Source: Bacilli bacterium
GTDB lineage: Bacteria > Bacillota_I > Bacilli_A > ML615J-28 > CAG-313
Assembly: GCA_017937305.1 (NCBI GenBank)
Contig: JAGBDV010000002.1
Location: forward strand, 111,000 to 174,999
Reading direction: 5' to 3'
DNA length: 64,000 nt
Positions 1 to 8,376 of this stretch are shown one piece after another (the first letter of the stretch is position 1; every line of letters begins with the position of its first letter). Below the pieces are notes generated by a model. That model did not search any database. It saw nothing but the letters and a program-made list of their open reading frames with translations, and was not told the origin of the DNA. The position numbers and the translations under genes are program-made.

Positions 1-217
1 AAATAATTAAAATCCATTTTCTCCCCTTTGCATCTCCAAGTGCTCCCCATATAGGAGCAAATATTAACATCCCTAAAGACATTGCAGCAAAGAAATAACC
101 AAAAACAATTTTATCTAAGCCTAATTGATTTATATAATAAGGAGTAATTGGATGTCCAATGTTAGTTGTGATTCCAACAAGTAATCCAGCTATTAATAAA
201 GATATATATTTTTTCAT
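1..217 (-). CDS. MFS transporter, N-terminal part (runs off window)
   Basis: Partial gene, continuing beyond the left edge. The visible 72 residues start MKKYISLLIAGLLVG, a first membrane helix, and run into a second helix followed by GALGDAKGRKW. This matches motif A of the major facilitator superfamily (G-x-L-x-D-x-x-G-R-K), which sits in the loop between helices 2 and 3. The start ATG is at 217. The substrate cannot be told from this piece; a drug or sugar efflux porter is as likely as anything else. Confidence 0.8.
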   Translation of the reverse strand, partial: MKKYISLLIAGLLVGITTNIGHPITPYYINQLGLDKIVFGYFFAAMSLGMLIFAPIWGALGDAKGRKWILII

Positions 218-258
218 ATTTTCACCTATTTAATATATATGATTTATTTTAATAAATA

Positions 259-283
259 AAACATAGGTTAAGACCTATGTTTA
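259..283 (-). terminator. Terminator of the MATE gene
   Basis: A 10-bp stem (AAACATAGGT with ACCTATGTTT, 4-nt loop) directly abuts the stop codon of the minus-strand MATE gene and is followed on that strand by a T-rich stretch. Confidence 0.75.
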
Positions 284-1690
284 TTAAATTTCTACGTTTA
301 ATTCGTTTTTATGCTTTTTTGTCTCTTTCATTAAGAAAGATAATAGCAATCCTAAAGCAACAAATACTGATATGCTTTCAGCAATAGGAGTAGCCCATAA
401 AACACCAAATTCACCAATTGAATCAACTAAGATAAACATTAGAGGAATATCTAATAGGCCTTTTCTTAAGATTGATAAGATAAACGATGAAACTTTTTTT
501 CCTGTTGCTTGAAAGACCGTATTAGTTGCAAATGAAATCGAACAAAGCGGTACAGCTACTTCAATAATATGTAAGAATTCTACACCATACCTAATTACAT
601 TTTCTTGTCCTGGAACAAAGAATGCAACAAGTTGTCTTGTAAAAAGTTGGAATAATGTTATTGCAGCTAGTGAAAAACCAATTGCAGTTGCAAACATAAA
701 AGCAATTCCTTTTTTCATACGTTTAACATTTTTTGCAGCATAGTTATACGCAATAAACGGTAGCATACCTTGAGTTATACCCATACATATGTTAAATGCT
801 AAGGTATTAATCTTTTTAGCAACACCAAGTCCTGCAAGTGAAGGGCTTTGAAGCTCAACAGGTACTGCACCTTTTACCAAAGTATTTGCAAAAATATTAG
901 ATACCATTGCAAGTGTTGTACTTAATGCAGCAGGGAAACCAATAAATAATACTTCTTTAGGAATTGAATGTTTTAATGAAATATCCTTTGGATTTAATGT
1001 AAAAACTTTAATTTCTTTATGTTTAATTATATATATGATAAAGAAAATTGTAGCTGCAACATTAGAAAGCATTGTTGCTAGACCTGCTCCTAATACTTCA
1101 TTTCCTTTTGGTAATAGTACAAACATAAATAAAGGGTCTAAAATTATATTTAAAACTCCACCTAAACCCATACCAATACTTGCTTCTTTAGATGCACCTA
1201 CTGCTCTAACTAGATGTCCAAATACATTATTTAAAATTGTGGGAAGACTACCTATAATCATTGTAATTAATGCATAGTTAAATATATATTCATATGTAAC
1301 ATCTGATCCACCAACAGCATAGATAATAGGCTTTGCAAATATTAATATTACTAGACTATATAATATAGATGCAGCAATACTTCCCCATAATGAGAATGCA
1401 AATACATGCTTAGCTTTATTAGGTTCTTTTCTTCCAAGATATCTTGCAATTAAGCTAGAACCCCCAATTCCAAATAGACTTGCTACTGCATTCATGATAA
1501 TAAATACAGGCATTATTACCGATAAAGCTGCAACTGCATTTTCATCTTTTGTTTGTCCTAAGAACCATGTGTCAGCATAGTTATAAATAATCATTATAAT
1601 TTGTGAGATAATTGTAGGTATAGCTAAACTGATAAATGCTTTAGGAATAGAATATTCTTCAAATATTTTTGTTTTGTTATTTTGTTCCAT
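284..1690 (-). CDS. MATE family efflux transporter
   Basis: 468 residues, the usual MATE length, with about twelve hydrophobic helices. The N-terminus (IPKAFISLAIPTIISQIIMI) and the segment NYADTWFLGQ are typical of the NorM/DinF-like multi-antimicrobial extrusion family, which exports cationic drugs or metabolites using Na+ or H+ gradients. The second half repeats the fold (FPAALSTTLAMVSNIFANTLV). It stands alone with its own terminator, and upstream a TATAAT box preceded by TGG lies at about 1712-1718. The substrate is unknown. Confidence 0.9.
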   Translation of the reverse strand: MEQNNKTKIFEEYSIPKAFISLAIPTIISQIIMIIYNYADTWFLGQTKDENAVAALSVIMPVFIIMNAVASLFGIGGSSLIARYLGRKEPNKAKHVFAFSLWGSIAASILYSLVILIFAKPIIYAVGGSDVTYEYIFNYALITMIIGSLPTILNNVFGHLVRAVGASKEASIGMGLGGVLNIILDPLFMFVLLPKGNEVLGAGLATMLSNVAATIFFIIYIIKHKEIKVFTLNPKDISLKHSIPKEVLFIGFPAALSTTLAMVSNIFANTLVKGAVPVELQSPSLAGLGVAKKINTLAFNICMGITQGMLPFIAYNYAAKNVKRMKKGIAFMFATAIGFSLAAITLFQLFTRQLVAFFVPGQENVIRYGVEFLHIIEVAVPLCSISFATNTVFQATGKKVSSFILSILRKGLLDIPLMFILVDSIGEFGVLWATPIAESISVFVALGLLLSFLMKETKKHKNELNVEI

Positions 1691-1751
1691 ATTAAATCTC
1701 CATTAAATATATTATACCACTTTTTATAAATTTTTAGTCAGAAATGGCATT

Positions 1752-1780
1752 AAAAAAAGTACTCTTTAGAGTACTTTTTG
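1752..1780 (-). terminator. Terminator after the 388-aa membrane protein gene
   Basis: A 10-bp stem (AAAAGTACTC with GAGTACTTTT, 4-nt loop) flanked by A and T runs lies just past the stop codon at 1784. Confidence 0.75.
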
Positions 1781-1783
1781 CTA

Positions 1784-2950
1784 TTATTTATAATGTTTTA
1801 ATAAATATCCTTCTTTTACTTCCTTGATTGACTTTGAAGCTTCTTCACTTAAGTTATTTAAAACATCTTCTAAACCAATAATATAGATTGAATTTTCACA
1901 TATATCATTATATAAATCTCTTGAAAGTGGAATAATAAAATCTTGAATATCTTTGTATTCTTCTTTTTCTGGCAATTGTGAACATATAAAAATATTAACT
2001 GGAGCATTAGATTTTGAATAAATACAAACAGTGTAAAGATTTAATTCGTGATAATCAAAGAAATATGTTTGTTCTTCATTGATTACTTTTAATCCTTCTT
2101 TTTTGAAGAATATTGTTCTTTCATCTTTAGTATTACCATTATTTAAATAATCAATATAATCTTCAATAAATATATTTAAATTCTTACTGTATAATCTTGG
2201 CTTAAAGATAATTATTAATGCAATCAATCCACCAATTAAAAGTAAGCAAATTGCCAATAAAATATATTTATTATTAATTACTGATTTTAACATAATTGAA
2301 CCAAATATAGCAACCATTACTACAATTAGTGCCACTTTATTAATTAATTTTTCTCTATTTAAAATCTTTACTGTTTGTGAGTTTGGACTAATCATTGAGT
2401 TTGTTATTGCGTTACTATTGCAAATAATATATTCAATATAGTCAACATCTTTAGTAGAAGGTTCTTTAAAGTATGTAATTAAATTAAGTACCATAAGTGT
2501 TAACATAACTGCTGCAACAATGATATAAAAGATTATTAATTGATTGTTAGATTTAATTGCAGATGCAAGTCTGTCATAAAGTACTTCATCATTAATTGTT
2601 ACTTTATATATATCTTTAGATTCTAAATCATAGATTAGTTCGATTTTATCATCTATTTTTAAATTATCTTTTATTTTAGGTAAGTTTGATACTACTTCAA
2701 CATTTAGTAACACAGTAGTTGAATGATTATTATCTTTTAAATCTTTGATATTAAATACATATTCATTTTCTTTTACTTCAAATGTTTCAACAATCCCTTT
2801 TGTTGAATCAAATGATTCTTCATTTAAATTTTTATTATTAGAAAATGCATTAAATATCATTAAGCCGCATACTACAAGAATTAATGCAGTAAATAGTAAA
2901 TAACGTTTTGATTTTTGTTTTTTAGGGTTTTGAACGTTTATTGTTTTCAT
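1784..2950 (-). CDS. Membrane protein of unknown function
   Basis: I do not recognise this 388-residue protein. It has a helix at about 18-36, an extracytoplasmic beta-rich stretch (40-130) whose DKIELIYDLES resembles DUF3592-type domains, a helix at about 138-160, a helix pair at about 205-248 and a soluble C-terminal domain. It ends three bases before the start of the YitT gene would be reached going downstream, so the two are one transcription unit with YitT first. The role is unknown; a membrane-anchored accessory protein is a guess. Confidence 0.6.
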   Translation of the reverse strand: MKTINVQNPKKQKSKRYLLFTALILVVCGLMIFNAFSNNKNLNEESFDSTKGIVETFEVKENEYVFNIKDLKDNNHSTTVLLNVEVVSNLPKIKDNLKIDDKIELIYDLESKDIYKVTINDEVLYDRLASAIKSNNQLIIFYIIVAAVMLTLMVLNLITYFKEPSTKDVDYIEYIICNSNAITNSMISPNSQTVKILNREKLINKVALIVVMVAIFGSIMLKSVINNKYILLAICLLLIGGLIALIIIFKPRLYSKNLNIFIEDYIDYLNNGNTKDERTIFFKKEGLKVINEEQTYFFDYHELNLYTVCIYSKSNAPVNIFICSQLPEKEEYKDIQDFIIPLSRDLYNDICENSIYIIGLEDVLNNLSEEASKSIKEVKEGYLLKHYK

Positions 2951-2953
2951 ATT

Positions 2954-3904
2954 CTACTCCTTTTCTGGATCAGGTGATGGTCTAGTCCAGCCTTCTCCGT
3001 TAATTTCATGTGCTCTATGTATTGAAACAAAAGCAGTTTTATCAATAATATTTACAATATTAATCAAAGTGGAATATTGTCTCATTGTAAATGATACCAT
3101 AACAACTTTTTTACCTTTTTTAGAAAACCCTCCTGTGGCTTCTAAAATTGTAGTTGTTCTGTCTAATTTAGAAATAATAGCTTGATTAATTTCTTCGTGT
3201 TTATCCGAAACAATTTGTGCAATAAATGCTTGAGATTCACCTAAGAATAATTTGTCAATAACTATTGCACATATAAATGCTGAAGCAATACCAAGTAAAG
3301 AAAGTGTTAAATCTTTTAAAACAAATACACCAGCAAGTACTACTGCTACATCTACTATAAATATTACTACAGAACTTCGTAATCGTTTGAACCATTTACA
3401 AATCACAAATGCGATAATATCAGTACCACCAGTTGAACCACCACCTAAGAATGCAATAGCACAACCAACTCCGACAAAGGCTCCACCAAATACCGATCCT
3501 AATAATACACTAATTTCACCATATTGAGCAGATATATCAAAGAAATTATTAAATACGCCTGACTCTACTAATCTTACTGAAATTGAAAAGACTGGCGAAT
3601 AAACTATAGTAGATATTAATGTTTTTAAAGAGAATGATTTTCCAAGAACAAACAATCCTAGTAAAAATAATCCCCATGTTACTACAAATACATATATATC
3701 ATATGATTTAAACGCAAGAAACTCAAATTCAGGAATTAAATTATTTAAAGTGATTGCGATTCCCGCGATACCACCAGTGATAATATCAAACGGAAATAAA
3801 AACACTCCAGTACCAAACGCAAGAATTACCGTTCCAATTATTACTAAGAAGATATTCTTAATCATTATGAAGATTTCTTTTTTTGAATATTTATTTTTAT
3901 TCAT
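2954..3904 (-). CDS. YitT family membrane protein (DUF161 and DUF2179)
   Basis: 316 residues. Five or six membrane helices fill residues 14-220 with the glycine-rich motifs of the family (FPFDIITGGIAGIAITLNN and GGGSTGGTDIIA). A soluble DUF2179 domain follows (residues 225-305, including RTTTILEATGGFSKKGKKVV). Length and order match B. subtilis YitT-like proteins, whose function is not established. First gene of a two-gene unit with the 388-residue membrane protein, with 3 bases between them. Confidence 0.9.
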   Translation of the reverse strand: MNKNKYSKKEIFIMIKNIFLVIIGTVILAFGTGVFLFPFDIITGGIAGIAITLNNLIPEFEFLAFKSYDIYVFVVTWGLFLLGLFVLGKSFSLKTLISTIVYSPVFSISVRLVESGVFNNFFDISAQYGEISVLLGSVFGGAFVGVGCAIAFLGGGSTGGTDIIAFVICKWFKRLRSSVVIFIVDVAVVLAGVFVLKDLTLSLLGIASAFICAIVIDKLFLGESQAFIAQIVSDKHEEINQAIISKLDRTTTILEATGGFSKKGKKVVMVSFTMRQYSTLINIVNIIDKTAFVSIHRAHEINGEGWTRPSPDPEKE

Positions 3905-3981
3905 TTGTTAACCTCTTTTTGTTTTATAATATTATCATACCACAAAATATAATATTTTAAAAATAATTTATTAATCAATTA

Positions 3982-4038
3982 TTATTTCATTAGTTTTTTT
4001 GCTATATTTCCTTCTGTAAAATTATTTACTTGTGACAT
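3982..4038 (-). pseudogene. Remnant of a MATE transporter gene (N-terminus only)
   Basis: An ATG at 4036-4038 sits behind a good ribosome site (TTAGGAG) and a TATAAT box near 4065-4070. It opens an 18-codon frame, MSQVNNFTEGNIAKKLMK, then TAA. The peptide matches the usual cytoplasmic start of MATE proteins (FTEG-x-I-x-K-x-L-x-K), but the membrane part is missing and the next sequence is AT-rich filler. I read it as a deletion scar that kept promoter, ribosome site and first codons. It could also be a meaningless short peptide. Confidence 0.5.
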
Positions 4039-4095
4039 ATATTCTCCTAACTTTTAACTTTATATATTATAACATATTTTCTTTTTTAAAAAATA

Positions 4096-4121
4096 AAAAT
4101 GCTATGTTAACATAGCATTTT
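4096..4121 (-). terminator. Terminator of the 125-aa protein gene
   Basis: Perfect palindrome with 13-nt half AAAATGCTATGTT, overlapping the stop codon at 4120 and ending in T residues on the minus strand. Confidence 0.7.
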
Positions 4122-4497
4122 ATTCTTCAGATTCTATTATGAATGCATCAATAGGTTTTTTATTATTTCCCTCAATAAACTTATGTAGATTAGTTAGTTT
4201 AATCCTATTGATAAAACTAGTAATATCATCAAACTCAAATGAATTATAAAGTATAAAGAATGGAGCTTCTGCCATATATATAGCACTTAATGTTATATTT
4301 TTTTCATAAGTTCCATAATTACAAATAGCTATTAGATGTAGATTAAAATGTTCAAAATCATTTAGTGGTGAAACACCAGATTCTATACGATAAACTATTG
4401 ATTTTGAAGATTCTACTGCAACCCTTTCTTTAAATATTTCTAATAGATTGGTTAATGATAAGTCTTGGTTTAAAAGTAAAATGTTTTCCTTTTTCAT
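4120..4497 (-). CDS. Hypothetical protein, 125 aa
   Basis: Not recognised. A soluble 125-residue protein, no signal peptide or membrane helix, with a hydrophobic core segment (LSAIYMAEAPFFILYNSF) and an acidic C-terminus. It has a strong ribosome site (AAAGGGGGATAAC) and its own terminator, so it is probably expressed as a single gene. Confidence 0.55.
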   Translation of the reverse strand: MKKENILLLNQDLSLTNLLEIFKERVAVESSKSIVYRIESGVSPLNDFEHFNLHLIAICNYGTYEKNITLSAIYMAEAPFFILYNSFEFDDITSFINRIKLTNLHKFIEGNNKKPIDAFIIESEE

Positions 4498-4589
4498 GTT
4501 ATCCCCCTTTTTGCTATCTTTAGTATTCTTTTAAACAAGTAATATAATCTCACAAAATAACATAAATTTCATTAAATATACATTATTTT

Positions 4590-4916
4590 TTATAATTTAT
4601 TATATTTTTCCGATGAACCATATGATTTTTCAATCGGATATTTTACAGCATTTTGATCCATCTTCTTATGAATGCAATCAATAATATCAACATTTAAGAC
4701 AAGTGATAATTGTATACAGTAATTCATTACGTCTGATAATTCTTCTAATAAATGTTCTTTATCAAATTCAGTATCAGACCATTGAAAGCATTCTAATAAT
4801 TCTGCAGCTTCAATAGAAATTGATTTTGCAAGGTTTACTGGTGTATGAAATTGTTCCCAATTTCTATCTTTAGTAAATTTATCTATTCTTTCTTTTAATT
4901 CTTCAAAACGTTCCAT
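4590..4916 (-). CDS. MazG-like nucleotide pyrophosphohydrolase
   Basis: 108 residues, the size of the short dCTP pyrophosphatase-like (RS21-C6/MazG-like) proteins. The metal-binding pattern is visible: EAAELLECFQW (helix with the first Glu pair, about residues 36-41) and EELSDVMNYC (second Glu and Asp, about 58-63). Such enzymes hydrolyse non-canonical or excess dNTPs to the monophosphate and pyrophosphate in the cytoplasm. The ATG is 8 bases from the stop of the upstream EEP gene, so they are co-transcribed. Confidence 0.88.
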   Translation of the reverse strand: MERFEELKERIDKFTKDRNWEQFHTPVNLAKSISIEAAELLECFQWSDTEFDKEHLLEELSDVMNYCIQLSLVLNVDIIDCIHKKMDQNAVKYPIEKSYGSSEKYNKL

Positions 4917-4924
4917 ATATACCT

Positions 4925-6082
4925 CTATTTAAATTTAAACTTCAATAATACAGGATCATGATCACTAAATGCAAAGTGTTCTAAATCTTTATTTCCACTT
5001 TTTGTAACAATTGTGTCACATGATACTACTTCAATATTATTAGAAATAATAAATCCATCAATTGAAGTTACATACCCTTCTCCAATTTCCCATTCTACAG
5101 ATATATCTCTTGATGTTGGAGCATTTGAACTACAAATTACTTGATACCCTTCAGTAATAGCACAAGTATTATCTTCATTAAAGAACATTTGTAACCAAAC
5201 TGGTTTCTTATGAGATATGTAATCTATAAATGGATTTGTTGTTTCGCTATAATTGTGAAGTGGGTTGTTAATTAATAAATCATGATTGAAATCTCCACCA
5301 ACTATTACATAATAACCTTTTTGTTTTACCTCATCTAAATAACTATTTAATTCATTTAGTTGTTTTTCCCTAATTACTCCACCTTCATCGTATGCAGACA
5401 TATGGATATTAACAATAATTAACTTATTATTATTTGATAGTTGAAATTCATTTGCAACAAAACATCTATCTAAATCAAATAATTTTGAAAAGTCTTCTGC
5501 GACAGTTAATGAATATCTTGTTGATGATTCTATTTTATATCTAGATAATGTAGCAATACCTGCATTTACTCTTCCGTGCATATCGTGAAGTGGATAAGGT
5601 AAATAAACACTATGGAAATTAACTCCAAATGTAGATGTATAGGTATTAAAACTATTTTTTATCATTTGATATTGATCAACAAAATAACTTCTTGTAGAAT
5701 ATGTATCTACTTCTTGGAACAAGCAAAAATCAGGATCTAAGTCGACAATTGTTTGAATAGCATTTGATGTATTAAATTGTACTACTTCTTTAGAACGAGC
5801 TTTTGACCACTTTCCTTTTGTTTCTTTTCCTTCTTTTGTTTCTCCAGAATCCATAAAGAAAGTATAATCTTGAGAATGAGCTCCAAATCCAATATTATAT
5901 GTGGAAATTGTATATTCTTCATTAATATCAATAACAGCATAACTTTGATTATTTTCTATTTCTAGTATTTGTTTATCTTCAATTCTGTAATATGATGAGA
6001 ACACAAATATTACATATGCAACAATTACTAGAATAATTAAACTAAAGAATAGACCTATACTTTTTAAAATTTTCTTTTTCAT
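4925..6082 (-). CDS. Membrane-anchored endonuclease/exonuclease/phosphatase family protein
   Basis: 385 residues. An N-terminal helix (about 8-30) acts as signal anchor, so the catalytic domain is predicted outside the cytoplasm. EEP-fold hallmarks: LFQEVDTYS (metal-binding Glu), NIHMSAY, GGDFNHD (catalytic Asp/Asn) and FSDHDPVLLKFK (catalytic His at the C-terminus). Relatives cleave phosphodiester bonds in nucleic acids, inositol lipids or sphingomyelin; the substrate here is not determined. It precedes the MazG-like gene in a two-gene unit. Confidence 0.85.
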   Translation of the reverse strand: MKKKILKSIGLFFSLIILVIVAYVIFVFSSYYRIEDKQILEIENNQSYAVIDINEEYTISTYNIGFGAHSQDYTFFMDSGETKEGKETKGKWSKARSKEVVQFNTSNAIQTIVDLDPDFCLFQEVDTYSTRSYFVDQYQMIKNSFNTYTSTFGVNFHSVYLPYPLHDMHGRVNAGIATLSRYKIESSTRYSLTVAEDFSKLFDLDRCFVANEFQLSNNNKLIIVNIHMSAYDEGGVIREKQLNELNSYLDEVKQKGYYVIVGGDFNHDLLINNPLHNYSETTNPFIDYISHKKPVWLQMFFNEDNTCAITEGYQVICSSNAPTSRDISVEWEIGEGYVTSIDGFIISNNIEVVSCDTIVTKSGNKDLEHFAFSDHDPVLLKFKFK

Positions 6083-6148
6083 ATTTATTATCTTCTTTCT
6101 TATCTATAATTATATCAAATTTATTATTTTTTTTCTATAAATAAATTA

Positions 6149-6178
6149 AAAAACTAGTAGAAATATTACTACTAGTTA
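6149..6178 (-). terminator. Terminator of the cobalamin-uptake operon
   Basis: A 9-bp stem (AACTAGTAG with CTACTAGTT) overlaps the stop codon of the ECF subunit gene, with a T-run on the minus strand. Confidence 0.65.
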
Positions 6179-6696
6179 TAAAATTTATTTAATACAACAT
6201 CAAAAGCTTTTGAACAATGATTATATAGCCATATTATGGATAAAAAACTACTGCATGCAAGAATGGCTTCAAATGGTAAATCTGCAATTAAGTAATATGT
6301 AATTATAGATAAATTAACAGTGCTATTTGCAACTAGAATATTAGGTATTATAAATATCCATGAAAATATTAATGATCCTATTATTCCTACAGTGCCTAAT
6401 ATCAAAGATGAATTTGTCTTTTTAAAGAATGTGCAACAAATAAGTGGTATACTTAACCAACCTAAAACCATAAATGGAAAATAATATAGATTTAGACTTC
6501 CAGTAATTAAGCAATCTAGTAACGTATGAATTACAATAATAATACTTGTTTTAACAAATCCTAACTTCTTACTAAATAATACTAGTAGTAAAACTGTTAA
6601 CTGAATATTAGGTAGAAAAGATAATATCTGTTCTTGAACAAAAACTATTGATATACATGCAGCAACTAATACAATATCTTTAATAGAAAACTTCAT
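6172..6696 (-). CDS. ECF transporter substrate-binding (S) component, probably for cobalamin
   Basis: 174 residues and about six helices. The N-terminal motif KDIVLVAACISIVFVQEQIL and the hydrophobic profile are those of ECF-type vitamin S components. The ATG at 6696 is preferred because a TTGGGAA ribosome site precedes it; a TTG start 18 bases upstream lacks one. It lies 4 bases behind the DUF4430 gene, downstream of a cobalamin riboswitch, which is the main ground for the vitamin B12 assignment. The ATPase and T components are not in this window, so it must share an energising module. Confidence 0.8.
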   Translation of the reverse strand: MKFSIKDIVLVAACISIVFVQEQILSFLPNIQLTVLLLVLFSKKLGFVKTSIIIVIHTLLDCLITGSLNLYYFPFMVLGWLSIPLICCTFFKKTNSSLILGTVGIIGSLIFSWIFIIPNILVANSTVNLSIITYYLIADLPFEAILACSSFLSIIWLYNHCSKAFDVVLNKFYN

Positions 6697-6700
6697 AATT

Positions 6701-7102
6701 TTATTCCCAATCAAAAATAAATTCAGTAATTATCAAAGATATTTTAGTTCCATCTTTAAATTCAATATCAGAAAGACCAACTTCACTCATTTTATTATCA
6801 ACATATATACTAATAAATGTAGACCAGTCTGCTGGAGTATTATAATCTTCAATTGACATAATCATTCCGTTTTGATAAGTTACATTATTAAAGTTATTTT
6901 CAATTAAAACACTAAGCTCATCATTTTCTTTAAATGTAATTTCTTTTGATTTTACAACTTCATTATCAAGATTAATTACTTCTACTGTAATTACTCCATC
7001 ATAATCTGGCTTAAAACTATCTTTTAGAAAATATACAGATAGAGCTATTATCCCTACTGCAATAACACTTAAGATAATTTTAATAATTAAATTCTTTTTC
7101 AT
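6701..7102 (-). CDS. DUF4430 domain protein, membrane-anchored, likely cobalamin-binding accessory
   Basis: 133 residues: an N-terminal helix (about 5-23) and an extracellular DUF4430-like domain (40-130) with SVLIENNFNNVTYQNG and TFISIYVDNKMSEVGLSDIEF. DUF4430 resembles the C-terminal domain of transcobalamin and is repeatedly found beside B12-type ECF transporters in Firmicutes. I chose ATG 7102; a TTG at 7120 would add six residues with no ribosome site. First gene after the riboswitch, so I infer it captures or presents corrinoid to the S component. Confidence 0.75.
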   Translation of the reverse strand: MKKNLIIKIILSVIAVGIIALSVYFLKDSFKPDYDGVITVEVINLDNEVVKSKEITFKENDELSVLIENNFNNVTYQNGMIMSIEDYNTPADWSTFISIYVDNKMSEVGLSDIEFKDGTKISLIITEFIFDWE

Positions 7103-7177
7103 TTCTTCATTAATTATCAATATTAAAAACCGAACTCCAGCAGTTTATGTATATATCTAATTATCCTCCATATATAT

Positions 7178-7342
7178 TTTATTTAGTTATAGGCAAGTCT
7201 CCTGACTCTAATTTCATCCTACTAATCACCTTCTCAAAATATGTTACTCAATGGTTTTTGATGTTCGTCCTTTATTACAGTTGCTGGAACAGTCCAAGAC
7301 TTTCACTTGGTTCCTTATTATCTTTATCGCTAAAGACCTAAA
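7178..7342 (-). ncRNA. Cobalamin riboswitch
   Basis: On the minus strand the conserved core is plain: GTGAAAGTC, then GCAACTGTAA (7271-7280 region), then the B12 box AGTCAGGAGACTTGCC (7192-7207). Spacing and order match the cobalamin class. It lies in the leader of the DUF4430/ECF S operon. No strong intrinsic terminator is visible between aptamer and gene: a 6-bp hairpin ending in a short T-run is present near 7125-7146, so the mode (transcription or translation) is undecided. Binding of cobalamin would be expected to lower expression. Confidence 0.9.
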
Positions 7343-7361
7343 ACTATATATATTATAATAA

Positions 7362-7405
7362 AATAAATAGTTCTTGAGGTAAGTTTTGCTCAAGAACTAT
7401 TTATT
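7362..7405. repeat. 17-bp perfect inverted repeat between divergent genes
   Basis: Arm AATAAATAGTTCTTGAG at 7362-7378 and its exact complement at 7389-7405, loop 10 nt. It sits just upstream of the TATAAT-like box of the riboswitch operon and upstream of the oppositely oriented esterase gene. It looks like a Bacilli-type terminator but no gene ends here. Confidence 0.7.
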
Positions 7406-7469
7406 AATTTACCTTTTTAATTGATTTTTAGAAACAATTATTTATAATATATTTTAAGAGGAAAATAAT

Positions 7470-8348
7470 ATGAAATACAATATTGATAAAAAATTTGGTA
7501 TGTGGAGATATATGAAAAGCCCAATGAATAGATTTGTTTTTGGTTTTGCAAATTTCTTACTATCTATTATGCCAAAAAGACTTAAGTCAAAAGATTTAAT
7601 AATAACAAAACTGAGATTAAAAAACTGTAATATATATTTTATTACTCCTAAAAAAGAATCTAATAATACTTTAATGTATTTTCATGGTGGTGCTTTTTGT
7701 TTTAAGGGAGGACCAAATCACTTTAAAAATATCAAAGAATATGCAAGAAAAACAAGCGTTACAATAGTTTATGCAGATTATCATATGGCATATCAAAGTG
7801 ATGAAGAAATATGTGTAAAAGAATGCTTTGAAGCATATAATTACATTTTACTTTATTCTCAAGTATTGGGTATAAATACAGATAATATCGGGTTTGCAGG
7901 AGATTCAGCGGGTGGATATATATCACTTAGTGTTATTAATGAGTGTTTTAAAAGAAAAATTAAGCTACCTAAATATCAAATGTTGATATATCCTGTTGTT
8001 TCTAAAAATAAGGAATTTAAATCAATTAAAGAATTTACTGATACTCCTATGTGGAATAGTAAATTAAATAAAAGAATGTGGGAGATTTATGCAAATGGTA
8101 AATTTACATTTGATCCATTAATTGATGATATTTCATTTATGCCTCCTACATATATAGAAGTGTGCGAATTTGATTGTTTACATGATGAAGGGGTAGAGTT
8201 ATCAAAGAGATTATGTTCTTTAAATATAGATAATACTTTAAATGAAACATATAAAACAATGCACGGATATGATGTATGTTTTAAACATCCTATAGTAGTT
8301 AAGTCTTTTGAAGAAAGAATTAATTTTATAAAAAGATTTCATAAATAA
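7470..8348 (+). CDS. Alpha/beta hydrolase, hormone-sensitive lipase family (esterase)
   Basis: 292 residues. HGGAF at 72-76 is the oxyanion-hole motif of the HSL family, GDSAGG at 144-149 carries nucleophile Ser146, and Asp235 (EFDCLHDEG) with His265 (HGYDVCF) complete the triad. No signal peptide, so a cytoplasmic carboxylesterase; the natural substrate is unknown. It has a ribosome site (AAGAGGAAA) and shares a bidirectional terminator with the convergent degV gene. It diverges from the cobalamin operon. Confidence 0.88.
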   Translation: MKYNIDKKFGMWRYMKSPMNRFVFGFANFLLSIMPKRLKSKDLIITKLRLKNCNIYFITPKKESNNTLMYFHGGAFCFKGGPNHFKNIKEYARKTSVTIVYADYHMAYQSDEEICVKECFEAYNYILLYSQVLGINTDNIGFAGDSAGGYISLSVINECFKRKIKLPKYQMLIYPVVSKNKEFKSIKEFTDTPMWNSKLNKRMWEIYANGKFTFDPLIDDISFMPPTYIEVCEFDCLHDEGVELSKRLCSLNIDNTLNETYKTMHGYDVCFKHPIVVKSFEERINFIKRFHK

Positions 8349-8376
8349 AAAAAAGAACCAAATGGTTCTTTTTTTA
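8347..8376. terminator. Bidirectional terminator between esterase and DegV genes
   Basis: Stem AAAAGAACCA / TGGTTCTTTT flanked by A and T runs on both sides, located between convergent genes. Confidence 0.85.

Noticed and set aside
7147..7341. Open frame on the plus strand between 7147 and 7341
   Set aside because: It lies antisense to the cobalamin riboswitch and has no ribosome site.
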